64,000 bases of DNA from Lichenostomus cassidix (GCA_008360975.2 CM039193.1:11088501-11152500); one strand, 5' to 3'. Shown: positions 1 to 11,590, numbered from the stretch's first letter. Numbers and translations are program-made. Notes: generated by a model from the sequence alone, not told the origin.

Positions 1-851
1 TGTGTCAGCCTCCTGTAGTGGGATTTTTGACCTGAAGATCAGATGTTTTCTGGAACTGAGGGCATACAACAGATAAATTGCTGAAAAAGTTGTGAACAGA
101 AGGTACAGGAAAACTCTTCTAGAGGCATCATTTGTAACAACTGTGGTCTGATTCCAGCTTCCAGCTGTGCACAGGACTGGACAGTCCTGAACATCTGTGG
201 TGCTGCTCTGGCTGAGGTGGGTTCTCTGTGCTCCTCCTGCAGAGATAAAACTGATCCAACAGAAATGGCTGGGAAGCTCCTGCCCATGTGCAGTGTTCCA
301 CTGCACCCATCTGGCTGGAGGGACATGACAGTGTCCCAGGGCTGTGTTTCCAGAAGGCTGTTCCTTGTCATGGCAGGAGGGTGTGTGCTTTCCCATATTG
401 CTCAGGACAGACCTCGGGCAAAGACCTTCAGGGTTTGTGCTTTCTCCTACAGCTGGGGAAGAAGATGGCAAACCCAGTCCAGGGGCTGCTGATGTTAGAG
501 GGGATCAGACTTGGAGCCTGAAAGTCCTCAGTGATGACTATTTTGGCCTGTAACAAGGCTTGGTAAGATCTCTGGTAGAGACTTGTGCAGTTGACAGTTT
601 TGCCTATGAGAAGAAGTTTGTTTTTAGTATGAGCTGCATTGTGTGTGCTGTTCATCCCTAGCTGTCTCTTTGCCCTCCTGCTATCCTCAGCTCTTTTCAG
701 AAACCTTAGATTTATCGCTCTTGGATTGTCTGTCTTGTTCTAGCTTTTAAAAATAAAAGCTTTTCAAAGGGCCTTTGGAACAGGCTGTGTTATTTTTGGC
801 TCAGGCTCTTAGTGACACTCATTGCAGAATTAAAACTTCTAATTAGAAAGC
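1..851. other. Anonymous sequence, no gene recognised
   Basis: Moderate-GC sequence with overlapping chance frames on both strands; none shows splice context, codon periodicity or a familiar motif. A weak AATAAA-like stretch near 750 sits in AT-rich DNA with no open frame ending nearby. I see no repeat family in it. Confidence 0.5.
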
Positions 852-884
852 AAAAAAAGAAAAAAAAAGAGAAAAAAAAAAAAA
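852..884. repeat. A-rich low-complexity tract
   Basis: About 33 bases of almost pure adenine broken by single guanines. It could be the decayed A-tail of a retroposon, but no retroposon body is recognisable upstream (- 800 to 850) and no target-site duplication is evident. Confidence 0.85.
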
Positions 885-1009
885 GCAAGGGAAGGAAAAC
901 ACATTGGTGCAAAATTAAGGTGGATATTTTAATTGCCCCAGAGGCATGGAATTGCAGTCCACTGCAGAGTTTGCTCTGCAGATCCAGAAGATCACTGTAG
1001 AAAATTATT

Positions 1010-1340
1010 ACTGTTTTCCATAAGTAATCTAGAACCTTTAAATTTTAAAAGCTCAAACAAACATCTCTGCCAAGATACTTGGATGCTGCCTGAGTTTGAT
1101 GCAAATGTCCTAATAAGAATCATTTAAAATTTACACACATGATGTTGGGAAGACGACGTAGCAGGAAAAAGTGGTGATTAAGGATAACAAGGGGAAAAAA
1201 TTGGTGTAATGAAACAACAGATACAATGGAATTAGAAGTGCCGAAAACCGCTATGACCTTGGATTTTTTGAGTGATTCATTTCTCCTGTGCAAACTTCTT
1301 GAAAATTGCTTTGAGATCATCTGCCGTGAGGCTCTGTGTG
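1010..1340. other. AT-rich block with isolated CpGs, weak candidate conserved element
   Basis: Contains an octamer-like ATGCAAAT at 1100-1107 and a small CpG cluster near 1152-1160 and 1240-1250 in otherwise CpG-poor DNA. A short frame starting with a true ATG at 1226 reads through it but has no donor or homology I recognise. Conservation is inferred from composition only. Confidence 0.25.
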
Positions 1341-1625
1341 AAGGGACATATCTGCAGGAATTCACGTGGGCTCCTTCCTGCTGTCGGTGGGTGCTGCCTG
1401 ATGCTGATCTCTTTCCTTTTCCATGTGTGCATGCTTGGCCCTGGTCAAACCCTCAATTTTTTCAATGGTGCTTTTCACTGGAGCAGGGGTGGGAGGGCTG
1501 TGCTTGTTGATGTCTGTGTGTATTTGTGTCTGCCAGAACCCCCCCTGAGGTCCTAGTTGAGCTCTGCAAAGCTGTTTTGAGGGGAGAGGAAAAAGAAACA
1601 CAGAAAAGGAGATGATTGACAGTAG

Positions 1626-1880
1626 CCCTTTAGATTTCTGTTGTTAATGCACCAGTAATAAGATAAGGCTTATCTTTAAATGTTCATGGAATCGAGACTT
1701 TGATGGAAACAGGCTTTTGGGTTAATATATTTTTGATAGATAAAGCAGAATGAAATGAATAGACCAGGGGAACATACAGTATTTAGAGAAAGACATATTT
1801 TTTGTTTAAATCTCTCTCCTGGCATGCTGTCGGGGAGCATGTGACACTCACATATAAATGGTGTGTTTGTAAACACACGC
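1626..1880. promoter_or_regulatory. AT-rich candidate cis-regulatory block with paired GATA sites
   Basis: At 1661-1675 two GATA motifs face each other (AGATAAGGCTTATCT), forming a near-perfect palindrome with only the central base breaking symmetry. The flanks are AT-rich and contain no credible frame. GATA-family zinc-finger factors bind WGATAR words; that this block is an enhancer is inference. Confidence 0.3.
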
Positions 1881-3289
1881 TCAGTGCATGTGTTTTAGGG
1901 GGATATGGGGGCCTAAAAGGGGTGTTACTGGGCTAAGAGGCTGCTGAGTGAGATGAAATCTGCCAGTTGAGATGAAAAATCTCACCTTCTGTCCCTCCAC
2001 TTCCGTTCAAGTCCAGCCCTTGCTGGGTGGGTAAATGTGAACAGATAAGAGTTTGCAATGTAGAGATTTTGCCTCCCCCATGCTCTGACATGAGAAAGGA
2101 GTTGCGTGCCAGCCCCGTGGAGGAGTTTGGGCAGCAGTGTTCTGTTGTTTGAGCTGCACAGGGAGGGGTTGGGATGTCATAGTCATTAATACATTTCAGC
2201 TCAAGCCGTTTGGATGGTCTGTTTTGCATATTTGCACATTTGGAGGGAATTATCTCCCAACCGTGCGTAGTACAGTGTCTGGAAGGCCATGCCAAGGGGG
2301 CAGAGCCTACCTGCAGTGAAGAGCTGCAGCATCTGGGGCTTGGATCCCAGACCTCTGGGTTGCTGGTTTTCAGTTGTGTGTTTACATCACAATTGTTGAA
2401 TTTTATCTGCCCAGCTTCATCCCTTCCTTTTATACCTCTTCGGTGAGGAGTCATCTGTCCTTCCTTGCCTCTCCCTGCCTGTGAACCTCTGCACTGCAGC
2501 CTCAGCCATCTGAGCCAGGCAAGTTTATTGTGTCTCTAACCTGCCTGAGCTCAAAATGATCTCTCCATCTCAGGATACGCTGACATACCCCCAGTATCTT
2601 ACCAGATCTTACGAAGCATCACTGAAAATTCCTGCTAAAGAATCACGTGGAATTGCTGGTAAATGTTGCCTGGAAAGTGAGTGGCACAGTTGGGTGAAGA
2701 AAGTCCCAGAGTCTTCAAAGACAAACAATGGGGTCTAAAAATGTGTAATTCAGATCAGCCTGGGGGAGAAAGAGACACAAATTTTCATTTGCTCACACCA
2801 AATCTTTGGTGTGGTTGTGCCAGATTGGGGGTCTGATTTTTCTTGTTTTAATACAACTTCTTTAGCTTGGTCCAGGGTTTTGCTTGTTTTAAGAGGTTAT
2901 AAAGTCAAATCTGGAAACACAGGGTAAAAGCTTTGGTTCTTTTCAAAACTGGTGACAGGAGTCTGACTTAATGCCATTAGGATTGGCATCAAATCCAGGC
3001 AAACAATTTTTCCAGGAGTAATTTTGCGTAGAACAGACTACAAGTGTAGTAGGGTTCAAATCCCTCATTCATTTATTATTTCTTGTTTTTTCAGCCTTTC
3101 ACTAAGTGGTGAGTTCTGGGCTCTGACTTCCTGAGCTTGCTTATCCCTATTTGTGGTGTCCCTGCTTTCAGCTGGATGAGCATATCCATGCTTGTGGGCA
3201 CCAGTCACAGGTGCCAGGCTTTGCACCACTCTGAAATTTGCTTCCTTTGAACAACTTTCATGTGTTTTGGTTCATTAGGAACCAAATGC
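1881..3289. other. Anonymous sequence, no gene recognised
   Basis: Frames up to 173 codons (1933-2454, - strand) look random in composition and lack splice signals. A short ATG frame at 2556 ends beside a weak GTAAAT donor-like word and is not convincing. A GTTCAAATCC B-box-like word at about 3053 has no matching A box. Confidence 0.45.
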
Positions 3290-3560
3290 ATTTTAGAATC
3301 CTGCATATATGTTGGTTAGAACATATTTGTGTAGCTCACAGACCTCTATATTTAATTAACGTAAAACAACCATCTTGAATCTAAGAAGCTATCTAGTTGC
3401 AATTAGTTCTTGTTTGCTAATTAATTACCAATGGATGATTAAAGACTTGTTTACTGAGGTTTAGCAGCTATCAAGACACACATCTAGTACTCAGGGGATT
3501 TACTATGCAGTAACTGGATTGTTGAATTAAATTCTTATTGGAGACCTTTAAACTGTGACT
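3290..3560. promoter_or_regulatory. Candidate conserved non-coding element
   Basis: AT-rich block with dense homeodomain-type cores (TTAATTAA near 3353, CTAATTAATTAC near 3417, GATTAAAG near 3438). No reading frame or repeat explains it. The look is that of developmental-gene enhancers in vertebrate gene deserts; no alignment was possible. Confidence 0.35.
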
Positions 3561-4689
3561 GAAGAAAGCTGCTCTGCCGATGGAGTTTCTCTAACAGCTC
3601 ACCCAGGTCCTCCTGGCCCTGCTGCCATGGCTACCATTGCTCTTAATGGAAGGGGACGTTAGGCTGATACTCCTGACTCACTGGGGTGAGTGACTTGTTT
3701 ACCTGTGCAAATTAAAAGCAAGGAAAAGCAGGATCTGGGGTTTTGGCTGTGTTGGTGGAGCAGTGCTGCTCACCCACACTCCCAAATACATTCTGTCATG
3801 TCTGGCAGTCATTGTTCACCTTTGTATCTTTGTGGGTGCTCATCACATCTTAGTCCAAACAGACAGCCATGAATGGAGTCTGTTCTGTTGGGATTTGTTT
3901 GCACACTGGCTTTTGATTCTGCATGTAGGCTTTTGGTTTTGCTTCTTTTGACAATTTGCTGGGCTGTTTTGTTGAACTGTTTTAAGTCTGTGGGTTTGTT
4001 TCACATTCTGTCCCTGTGTTTATGGACTATTTGATCACCAAAAGCCCACAATTCTGCTCACCACTTGATGAATGAGAACAAGATTTATGGTGCCAATTAG
4101 TGGCTTTTTCGGGTAACCATCTTGAAGAGGCTTGAGAAGGTGGTTTGTTTGCTGCCTTTCCAAAGCCAAGCTCTTGAGGTGCCTGGAGATGTGCAACCAT
4201 CATTGCTCACTGCTCTTGAGAGCCCTGCCCTGCATGTTGTGGATAAAACAACAGAAGGGAAAGTTAAACTGATACTCACACACAGAAGCTCTTGGGTTTG
4301 CCACAGAGAGTTGCTTCCTGCAGATTGGCATGAACAAAAGCTGTCCATGCAGGTGTTGGTGAATAATAAGGGACAGGAATGTGCTTTATTAGAGCAGCAG
4401 TTCAGAGTTTGGAGGGTTGGCTTTAAAAGCTGTCTGCAGGATCTTTAGCCTCTGTCAAGAACTGCTCTTCTATTTTGGCTTGTAGCGGTAGGTCATGAAA
4501 GGAGGTAGGAGACCAGCAAGGGTGCAGGGAGTTTCTACATGGAGACAAGCTTGGTAGGATTTCATGGAACAATTTTATCCATTCTTTCTTTTTCTCTTGT
4601 GCTTTCCTTATTTATAAGCCTGAGGTTTGGATTGCTTTTCTCCAGACTCTCTCACTAAGCGGAGCTGGCAGGGAAAAAAAAAAATCTGA
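3561..4689. other. Anonymous sequence, no gene recognised
   Basis: Contains overlapping frames at 4097-4348 (-) and 4122-4448 (+), each about 100 codons. The + frame has a mixed, soluble-looking composition but starts from a non-ATG codon and has no acceptor or donor of quality at its ends. I treat it as chance. Confidence 0.4.
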
Positions 4690-4770
4690 GAGAATGAGCA
4701 ACTGTGGCAGAAAACTGATTAAAAAGAATAATTAGCATTTGCCCCTGATAAATGAGCAAAGCCATTAATT
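4690..4770. promoter_or_regulatory. Short candidate conserved element with homeodomain cores
   Basis: Holds ATTAAAAAG, ATAATTAGC and CATTAATTAG words within 80 bases, directly before a long pyrimidine tract. No coding content. Regulatory role inferred from motif density only. Confidence 0.3.
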
Positions 4771-4785
4771 AGACTGATTTACTCC

Positions 4786-4842
4786 TGGCTTTTTTTTTTC
4801 CCTTCTCCCTTTCCTCTCTCTCTTTTTTTTTTCCCTCTTTAT
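4786..4842. repeat. Polypyrimidine tract
   Basis: Nearly pure C/T on the + strand with runs of nine or ten T. A second CT/CCT-rich run lies at 5045-5098 and includes a short (CCT)n tract near 5052-5070; the glutamate-rich frame on the - strand there is just this repeat read backwards. Confidence 0.85.
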
Positions 4843-5099
4843 CAAATGGCAGCGCCGTGACTGCCCCTTTGGTACGTTTTCATCAGCTTTTCACCAGTTG
4901 TCAGAGCTAACACCCTCCTTTCCTGGAGCCCAAGCAGCCTCTTGTAGCTAATGGATATGGAATGCAGCCAGAGCTGATAGCTGCTAGATCTCCACTGGCT
5001 TACAGGTGTTTCCATCATTACTGGCGTATTATCTGCCACTGGGTCCCCTTCTTCCTCCTCCTCCTCCTCTTTTCTCTCTGTTTTCACCCTTCTTTCCAG

Positions 5100-5345
5100 T
5101 GTTCTAGAAGTAATTACAGTTTATAAAAAAAATAAAAAGGCTGGCAGATTTTTAAGAATTTTATTTTATGCAACACGATGTCCCGGTGATCAAATCAATT
5201 TCTTTTTTTGGCACAGTGACAAACAGCGATGCTGCTGCTGTCGCCTGTTTGAATGTAATTACCAGGATGAAAGGGAGAATTTTAATTAAGACAATTTCCC
5301 CCCACACCTTCTTCCCTCCCCCTTATTCAAATAATGAGCTGGGGG
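5100..5345. promoter_or_regulatory. Candidate conserved non-coding element
   Basis: AT-rich with isolated CpGs (5177, 5183, 5227, 5240) and the words GTAATTAC (twice, near 5111 and 5256), TTTTATTTTATGC and TTTTAATTAAG. No frame or repeat accounts for the composition. A short GCTGCTGCTG run lies near 5230. One of the better blocks by appearance; conservation is not tested. Confidence 0.4.
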
Positions 5346-5440
5346 CTGTGTTTTTTTAGTGTTGGGGTTTTTTTAATATGTGCTTTTTTATTAAGAAATA
5401 CTAGTAATCATCAGACTATTGCATATTATATCATGACTAT

Positions 5441-5462
5441 GCCCCCCCCCACACACACACAC
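5441..5462. repeat. C-run followed by (AC)n microsatellite
   Basis: A run of nine C at 5442-5450 leads directly into six AC units ending at 5462. Simple-sequence repeat with no gene context. Confidence 0.9.
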
Positions 5463-6257
5463 TCCCACCCTGATGAGAGCTGGCTGAAGGCTTGGGTCTG
5501 GGAAGAATGGGAAAATGATACATTCACAGTCTCAGATGGGGGCTTGGCACTGTACAAGCTAATATGAGCATAAAAGTCCTTGTTTCAAATCTTAAATGGT
5601 GCAAAAGGGATTGCAGGCATGTATATGGTGCTTGGAGGCTTTTGTGATTAATTATTATATGCATTCCTGTAATGCCCAGAGGTCAAATTCTTCACACAGT
5701 TTAGGGCCCTGGAAGGAGAGAAAGGCCCAAGTGGCTGCCTGGGAGCCAAACGCCACAGAAACATCACACATCTGGATTTGACCTTCATTCTTTAGACCCA
5801 GCTCTAATTGAGGGAAACATTTGAATTGTGTGCTGGGCAATGGGTAAGAGAAAGATGCTTCTGGGGTAGAGGGAGAAAGTTGCTGACAAAGGGCAGATGT
5901 GATGTGAAATGGGAGAAGAATATGCTGGGCTTTGTTGGAAGGAGCTGGTAGGGAGATGAGGAGAAGTAAATGGCAACTGGAGCTGGGAAATAAGGGAATG
6001 AGAGTTAATCTGGAATGAGCTGTACTTTCAATGTTCAAGCAAGTACAAATGGATAATTCTAATGAGCCTCTGGCAAGGGAGGTGCATTGGCAATGGGCTT
6101 GCAAGTAAACACCATCAGTTAGAGCTGGGGCTTTGTGGGGAGGATGTGAGGTGCTGGGCTAAGATTTTGGGGGGTAGCTGACCAAATTGCCTAATCAATC
6201 AATCCTGGTGAGTCTTAATTTTTATCTGAGAGGGGTGAGTGCTGGGGATAATTTTAA
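5463..6257. other. Anonymous sequence, no gene recognised
   Basis: Contains a 149-codon frame on the - strand (5655-6104) with a Ser/Leu/Pro-rich composition that mirrors purine-rich + strand sequence. No splice signals of note; two GTGAGT words (6215, 6235) have no matching acceptor with an open frame. Confidence 0.4.
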
Positions 6258-7163
6258 CTGGCTGTTGCCTTGGAGGGACATGTTACCCTGCAGTTCTGTC
6301 ACCTCTGTGCTCCTGATGCACAGGCAGGACCACAGAAAGGAATTTTTTTTTCTTTTTCCCTCTTTAGGGAGGCAAGGCACACCTTCCCAGTCCTGCTGAG
6401 ATTTGCTCCTATCTGGGTTCACCCCATACCATGCATCACAAACCCACTGTGCTCCCAGACACAGGCAGGGCATCCTCTGCAGCCTAGGCATGCAGGTCTG
6501 TTAGCAATCCAGAGTGGCTGGTTCAGGGTAATTCAAACTGCCTCCTTCCCCCAGGGCAGGACATGCATTGCCTCCAAAATATGCTTTTTAACCTGCAGCC
6601 TTGGGACCAGGGCAGTGCCATTACTTGAGACTGAAATTAGGTCTTCAAAGGGTTGGTGTTGGAAGGGGCTACAGGGAAGAAGTTCATTTCCCAGATGTGT
6701 TTTCGAGGCACGTCTCGTGTCAGTGGAAGGTAATTTAGACCCATTTGGGTGCTTGGTTTCCCAGAACAACTGCAAGTTTATGTGTGATTTCCTTGGCTGT
6801 GCAGTGTGTGGCAGGAACCCTGAGCAGTCTGGTTCCCAGACTTCACCCTGCCTTCCTGAGGATCACTTCAGGTATGATGTGAGGATTGCTGGACAAATAG
6901 GAAAACCTGCAGAGCAAAGTAGGTGCCTGCCAAAAAATGAAGGCAGTGAGCTCTGTTTGGGTCTCTTCACTTGTTCAGTGATATTCAGAGGGGTTCCAGC
7001 TCTGCCTCCCACCTCACCTGTCTCGCCAGCTGCCATGGAGCAGTGGAGCTCAGGCATTTGGGCAGAGCTGGTTGAAACAGCTGAAAACAAGAAACTGGTC
7101 AAACTTGAACCCTGGCTGGATGGCTGCCCTTGTCCTCTGCCAAGAAACCATTCCTGCTTATAA
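6258..7163 (+). other. 302-codon stop-free run of unknown meaning
   Basis: The frame is open from the codon after a TAA at 6255-6257 to the stop ending at 7163. The first ATG in frame is only at about 6780, so a conventional product would be near 128 residues. The translation has scattered cysteines, prolines and tryptophans, no low-complexity pattern, no signal peptide, and no domain I know. Codon first positions are not clearly purine-rich, unlike a typical coding exon. A run this long is rare by chance in 64 kb of this composition, so it is recorded, but I consider chance or a non-coding transcript more likely than a protein. Confidence 0.15.
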
Positions 7164-7499
7164 AATCCATGTGCTTACACCTGGGTTTCAGGTCCAAATG
7201 GGGAACTTTTCTCCTCTATTCCTTGCTGAGTGAATCAGGGGATAGGTGAGCTGTGGTGAGACGTGAATAATGGAGTCCAGGGGAGTTAGGTGAGGAACAA
7301 CACCAGAACCAGGATGGTGAGAGAGTAGAGTGGATATATCATTGTGCTTTTGAAGGCCTTGGACTCTGCTGGATCTGTCCTAAACCTGACAGCCATTCAT
7401 GGGCTGGCATTCACCACCACAATGGCCAGTTGTGTTGGAAGAGGTGGCTCCCTTTAGGATGGCAGCCCTCGAGGGCTTGGCAGAGCTTGGATGCACTGG
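7164..7499. other. Anonymous sequence, nothing recognised
   Basis: Moderate-GC unique-looking sequence with frequent stops in all frames. No repeat, RNA gene or regulatory signature stands out. Confidence 0.5.
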
Positions 7500-8010
7500 G
7501 TTAATGAGAAAGGATCAGTATGCACGCCCCAACCACACACAAACAGATGCAGTAATCTGAATTATTCGTGTGCAGCCCAGGTCCCTGGCTTGCTCAATCC
7601 CAGAGTGGAAATTGCGCCTGAGGTTAATGCACTGCAAAGAATGTAGGGGAAATGTTTTGCATTTTAAACAAATAAAAATCAGTGCGTATTTTTTTAACGC
7701 TTGCTGACCAGCTCTTCACATCCTGTTAAGCTAAATATTTGCACGGTGGTGGTGCAGAGAGGGCTGAGCAAGGAGCCCCTGTGTTTCGTTTGGGTGGCTC
7801 TATATTGCCATCAGCTGCTCTTTCCTCTTCTGTCTGTTTTTCTTAGCAGGGTCAGGACGAGTTTCACAGTCCGAATGGTTCACTGCAATTCTCTACAGGA
7901 TATCCTCATTTTACTTTAATGGGGAGGAAATTAATGAAACATACAGGCCCTGGGGCTTCAAATACTATACATTAATATTATCCCAACGTATTGTGGTATG
8001 TGCACTCTCT
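7500..8010. promoter_or_regulatory. Candidate conserved non-coding element pair
   Basis: Two AT-rich stretches, 7550-7760 and 7860-8010, with isolated CpGs (GCGCC at 7613, GTGCG near 7682, AACGC near 7697) and words such as TTTTAAACAAATAAAAATC and GAAATTAATGAAAC. The TTAATATTAT core near 7972 adds to the AT-rich clustering. No repeat family and no coding signal. Confidence 0.35.
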
Positions 8011-9079
8011 CAGACTAAACTGGACAGAGGAAGTTGTGATCAGATTCAGGTGCCTGTGAAATTTAAGTGGTGGGGGTGAGGGGGGAAAAAAAATAAAGGA
8101 AAAGAGAAGCTTGAAGCTGTTTCCTTCCGTTTCAGCCCCTGATCAGTGTGAGAACAGGGATGTTCAAATGGGATCAGGTCAATACAAATCAAATAAACTA
8201 TCCCAGCTCTTAGGACAGGAGTATTTAGCTGTATTTGTGTATGTGGGAGACTCGTTCGTTTGATTTGTTGGTTACCTACTTGGGAGAGCAAATTCTTCCC
8301 ATCTGTCACTAGACCAGTAATGATCTAAGACAGTGGTGGTCTTTGCAGAAGATGGGCTGCTAAAGGACTGCAAATCTTCCCACCTCTCTTTCCCCCAAGT
8401 GAAAAACACCACAAAATGGGAGGGTATCAAAGGAATAAAAGAAAATTAAGTTCAGCTTCAGTTTTCTTTGGTCGTTACAGGGAAAAATGAGAAGCCAGGT
8501 CTGAGCATGCAGCTGTTACCCCTTGTGCCAGCCACTTAACACACCAACCATTTCCATGCAGTGAAGCATTCTGGCTTCAGCACAGCCCAGGACCTTCAGC
8601 TGGAGCTGCCTTGCCCAGACAGTGGATCTGTATATTATTAAGCCTCTCAAGACAACCAAGAAGCCTTGGCCATGTCTTATAAACAGCTTAGACCCAGAGT
8701 GCTCAGCTGCCATCCCACAGTTGCTCTGAGCTGCTGAAATACAGCCCCTCTTGTGAAGCTGCTCCTGCAGCTGGAAGGGAGTCACTAACACTGGGCTGTA
8801 TTGGGCCCTTTCCTCAAAGCTGCTGACAGTGAATTCTGCTTTTCCTTCTGGGATTTTTGTTTTGTTTTCTTTCTCCTTGTGCTGCCATTTCCTCATGTTA
8901 CAGCGACTGGCACTGCCTTTGCATCGAAAGGAACAGTCCTTCACAATTTTGGTGGAAGAACGTGGAGGGAGGGGATCTTGTTTGGAGAAATTGGCTGCAT
9001 CAAGGAAAAATAAGAATTTAAAAGGTCATCACAATTTTGGGGTCTTGGGGGATAACAAGGCATTTTTTTCTTTTTTTTC
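8011..9079. other. Anonymous sequence, no gene recognised
   Basis: A 142-codon frame on the - strand (8516-8944) and smaller ones on the + strand overlap here. None has supporting splice sites or recognisable motifs. A short T-rich low-complexity stretch lies at 9060-9080. Confidence 0.45.
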
Positions 9080-9480
9080 AGAAATGCACTAAAATACCAT
9101 AAATTTTATATGGGCTGAAGTAGAAAGCAACCCCCCTCCCATTCCCAAACTCCATATCCCCAACTCTGTCCATTTGATTTTAAATGTTGCTGAACCGCTT
9201 GCCTGGTGGAGAAAACCACAACTTGAATATTACCACATTTTGCAAACTGAAGGCTCTGCCTTGGGATATGGGGACAATTTATTAGTGGAAATATCTTTAA
9301 TTAATTTGTGCACAAGTTCGTGTTTTTCTTTAATTCTTCTCCCCAGGCACTTGACCCATAGTAATGAAATCCGAGAGCCCTTTTCAGAAAATTACTTTCT
9401 CAGCATTTTTGTTCCTTTTAAAGTTGAGTGTATCGCATAATGACCATGAAATGTTATCCTCTATTAGGAACACACTTTTC
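9080..9480. promoter_or_regulatory. AT-rich block, weak candidate conserved element
   Basis: Contains an ACTAAAATACCATAAATTTT stretch near 9089 resembling a MADS/CArG-type AT core, plus TTTAATTAATTTG near 9296. Conservation inferred only from composition; no frame or repeat explains it. Confidence 0.25.
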
Positions 9481-11059
9481 ACTGAGAGTCTTCAAATAGA
9501 GTTTATTACCAGGAACTCTGTGGTAAGCTGCCATCCGCTGCCTCACGGTCACACAGGCCTGGCTTTGAACTCTGCATGGGAATGTCTTCGAGGACCAGAG
9601 CTCTGCTCAGGCAGCTCAGCTGGCACTGGTTGTCACTGGAAGAAGGTGAGTCCAAGCTTTGGTTCCAGCCTCAAAGGCCAGGCTCAGGAGAGAACAGAGC
9701 TCTGACATCAGTAGCCAAAAGCTGGAAAATGGGCTCCTGCAGCCCAGTTGTGTTTGGAAAACTCATGTATGACCTGGTCCCTAGGCAGGTCTAGGTGCCT
9801 CCAGATGTTGCAGTTTCAAACACAGACCTTTCTGTTAGGTCTGAGCAGGGACAATGGCCAGAATGGCTCTTGCTGGCCCCGTCCCTGCCAGTGTCACATT
9901 GTGGTGGCAATGTCTCAAATGTTTCTTCTTGTCCAGGCTGCCCCTAGGGAAAAGTTCCAAGCTCAGGAAAGCAGGACATGCCTCAAGAGGTGCTTTGGTG
10001 TCTTAGCTACACTTTGCCTCATACTGCAAACAGTCCATAAGGACAGAGCAGTTTCCTTTCTCACAGGGATGGGCCAACAGTCCCCTGTGGTTTGGCATGC
10101 AGGGACTTTGGCACTGACACAACAGACACTGGTGATTGAGGGGCTGTTTTGGAGCAATGCTGCCAAGGCACAACGGGATTTTCAGTGTTTTGCAATGGAG
10201 AAAGATGGGAGGGGGGTGCTGAACAGTCCTGATTTATAACCCATCCGAAATATGTTATCTCCCCACCCCACCTTCTGCCCCTCAACTGCCGCTGTCGAAG
10301 CCTGGTGCCTTCTGATGCAACATTGAGGTGCTGATTCAGACCAGACTTGGGGCACACAGTGTCGTTGTGGAAGAGTTCAGTGGATGTTTCTTGGAAAGTC
10401 TCATTCAAGTGCTGACTGGGCTTCTACCACCCTGCACACACGGAATTCACCATGCTGTAACATCACCGTGTGGTTCTGGAATGGGCAGTCTTGGCCAGAC
10501 CTACAGAGCTCCTTGCACACCTCTGACTCCAGGTCTGGATCCTTTTTTGGGCCAGTTGCACAGGGCACTTGCTGCTCTCTTCTGTCTCTGCTGCTCAGTC
10601 CAAGTAGATTCACACCCCAGGGGTCAGAGTTGGTTCCCTGGAACCAATTCACATCATGCCCAAGTGATTCATCTTATCGTAAAGATATTATTAGTGTTTA
10701 GAAACCCCCCACCAGCAGCAGAAAGGGCTGTTTCACAAAGGGCCTGTCCCCATTGTTTTGAGGTCATCCATCTCCCTGTCCTGGTCTGTTTTCACTCCAA
10801 TTTGTTTAGACCACAGAATGGGCGCGTGAACAACTCGTTTTGTTTTTGTTTTTGACGGGCAGCCACAAGAACGTGGGCTGCATGTGCTTTTTGTTTGGTT
10901 GCAGTTTAACAGCTGTTCCCTTTGAAATAACCCCGTTTCTGCTGGCTTTATTTCTTAGTTGCTCTTACCCAAGTTCTCTGACCAGTGAGGCTTCTCCCTC
11001 CTCCCCACCCACCTGGCCCTGTTCCCTGCCCTCCCCACCACTACCCCAGGAACCCTTTT
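9481..11059. other. Anonymous sequence, no gene recognised
   Basis: Several frames of 80-175 codons (9748-10239 and 10328-10855 on +, 10061-10408 on -) have random-looking composition. A splice-bounded 89-nt segment at 9557-9645 (acacag acceptor, GAAG|gtgagt donor) is open in two frames, but nothing else supports it. A short AT-rich stretch near 10665-10700 is unremarkable. Confidence 0.4.
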
Positions 11060-11590
11060 GGTTATTTCAACCTCCGTGATTAAACTGGCCCCCAATTGTT
11101 ATCAAGAAGATTCAGGAAGGAGGATGAAAAAAGGAAACATAATCTTATCTGAGAATAGAAAATATGATAAGGGCCCCCTATCTGGAGGCTGCAGTGTCCC
11201 TCGTGGTGGGGCTGCAGCAGTTCCTTTGAAAATAATCACTGACACCATCTCTGCTAAATCACCTTTCACACAGCTCAGGCCTTTGATACAAAGGCCCCTG
11301 GCAAAATTAGAGCAGGATTGTGTAGACCCCAGAGCAAACGCATTAAATGCTCAAGAGATCAGAATTAGGGGGCACACAGATATAATTGCATAGGAGGAAC
11401 TTGTGTTCCTGGGGGGTGACAGTGTGCCTCTGCGGGTGGATGTGTCTGCACGTTTGTGGCTCTGTCTGGTTGCTACCAGACTGCAAGTTATAAGGCATGA
11501 CATAAGGTGCTAATTAAATGGCCTTTGTACCTTTTAATCATCCACCCAGGAGAGGAATTAATGCTGGACTATATGCAATGTATGATGATT
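11060..11590. promoter_or_regulatory. Candidate conserved element with a GATA cluster
   Basis: Three GATA words lie within about 40 bases (CTTATCT near 11143, TGATAAG near 11164, CTATCT near 11178). The second half (11480-11590) has CTAATTAAATGG and GGAATTAATGC. One + frame stays open for about 110 codons across 11058-11393, beginning at a TTG; in a conserved-looking block this could mislead toward coding, but it has no ATG start or splice boundaries of quality. I favour a regulatory block. Confidence 0.4.

Noticed and set aside
1933..2454. 173-codon frame on the - strand
   Set aside because: No splice or start context, no periodicity, no motif; composition looks random.
3045..3075. tRNA-like GGTTCAAATCC B-box word
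   Set aside because: The T-arm pairs only partly, and no A box, acceptor stem or anticodon arm can be drawn in the 60 bases upstream.
4842..5087. Glutamate-rich frame on the - strand
   Set aside because: It is the (CCT)n-rich pyrimidine tract read in reverse.
9557..9645. 89-nt segment with cacag acceptor and GAAG|gtgagt donor
   Set aside because: Open in two frames, no codon bias, no matching neighbour; the expected number of such matches by chance is above one.
10328..10855. 175-codon frame on the + strand
   Set aside because: No codon bias, no splice support, overlapped by equally long frames in other phases.
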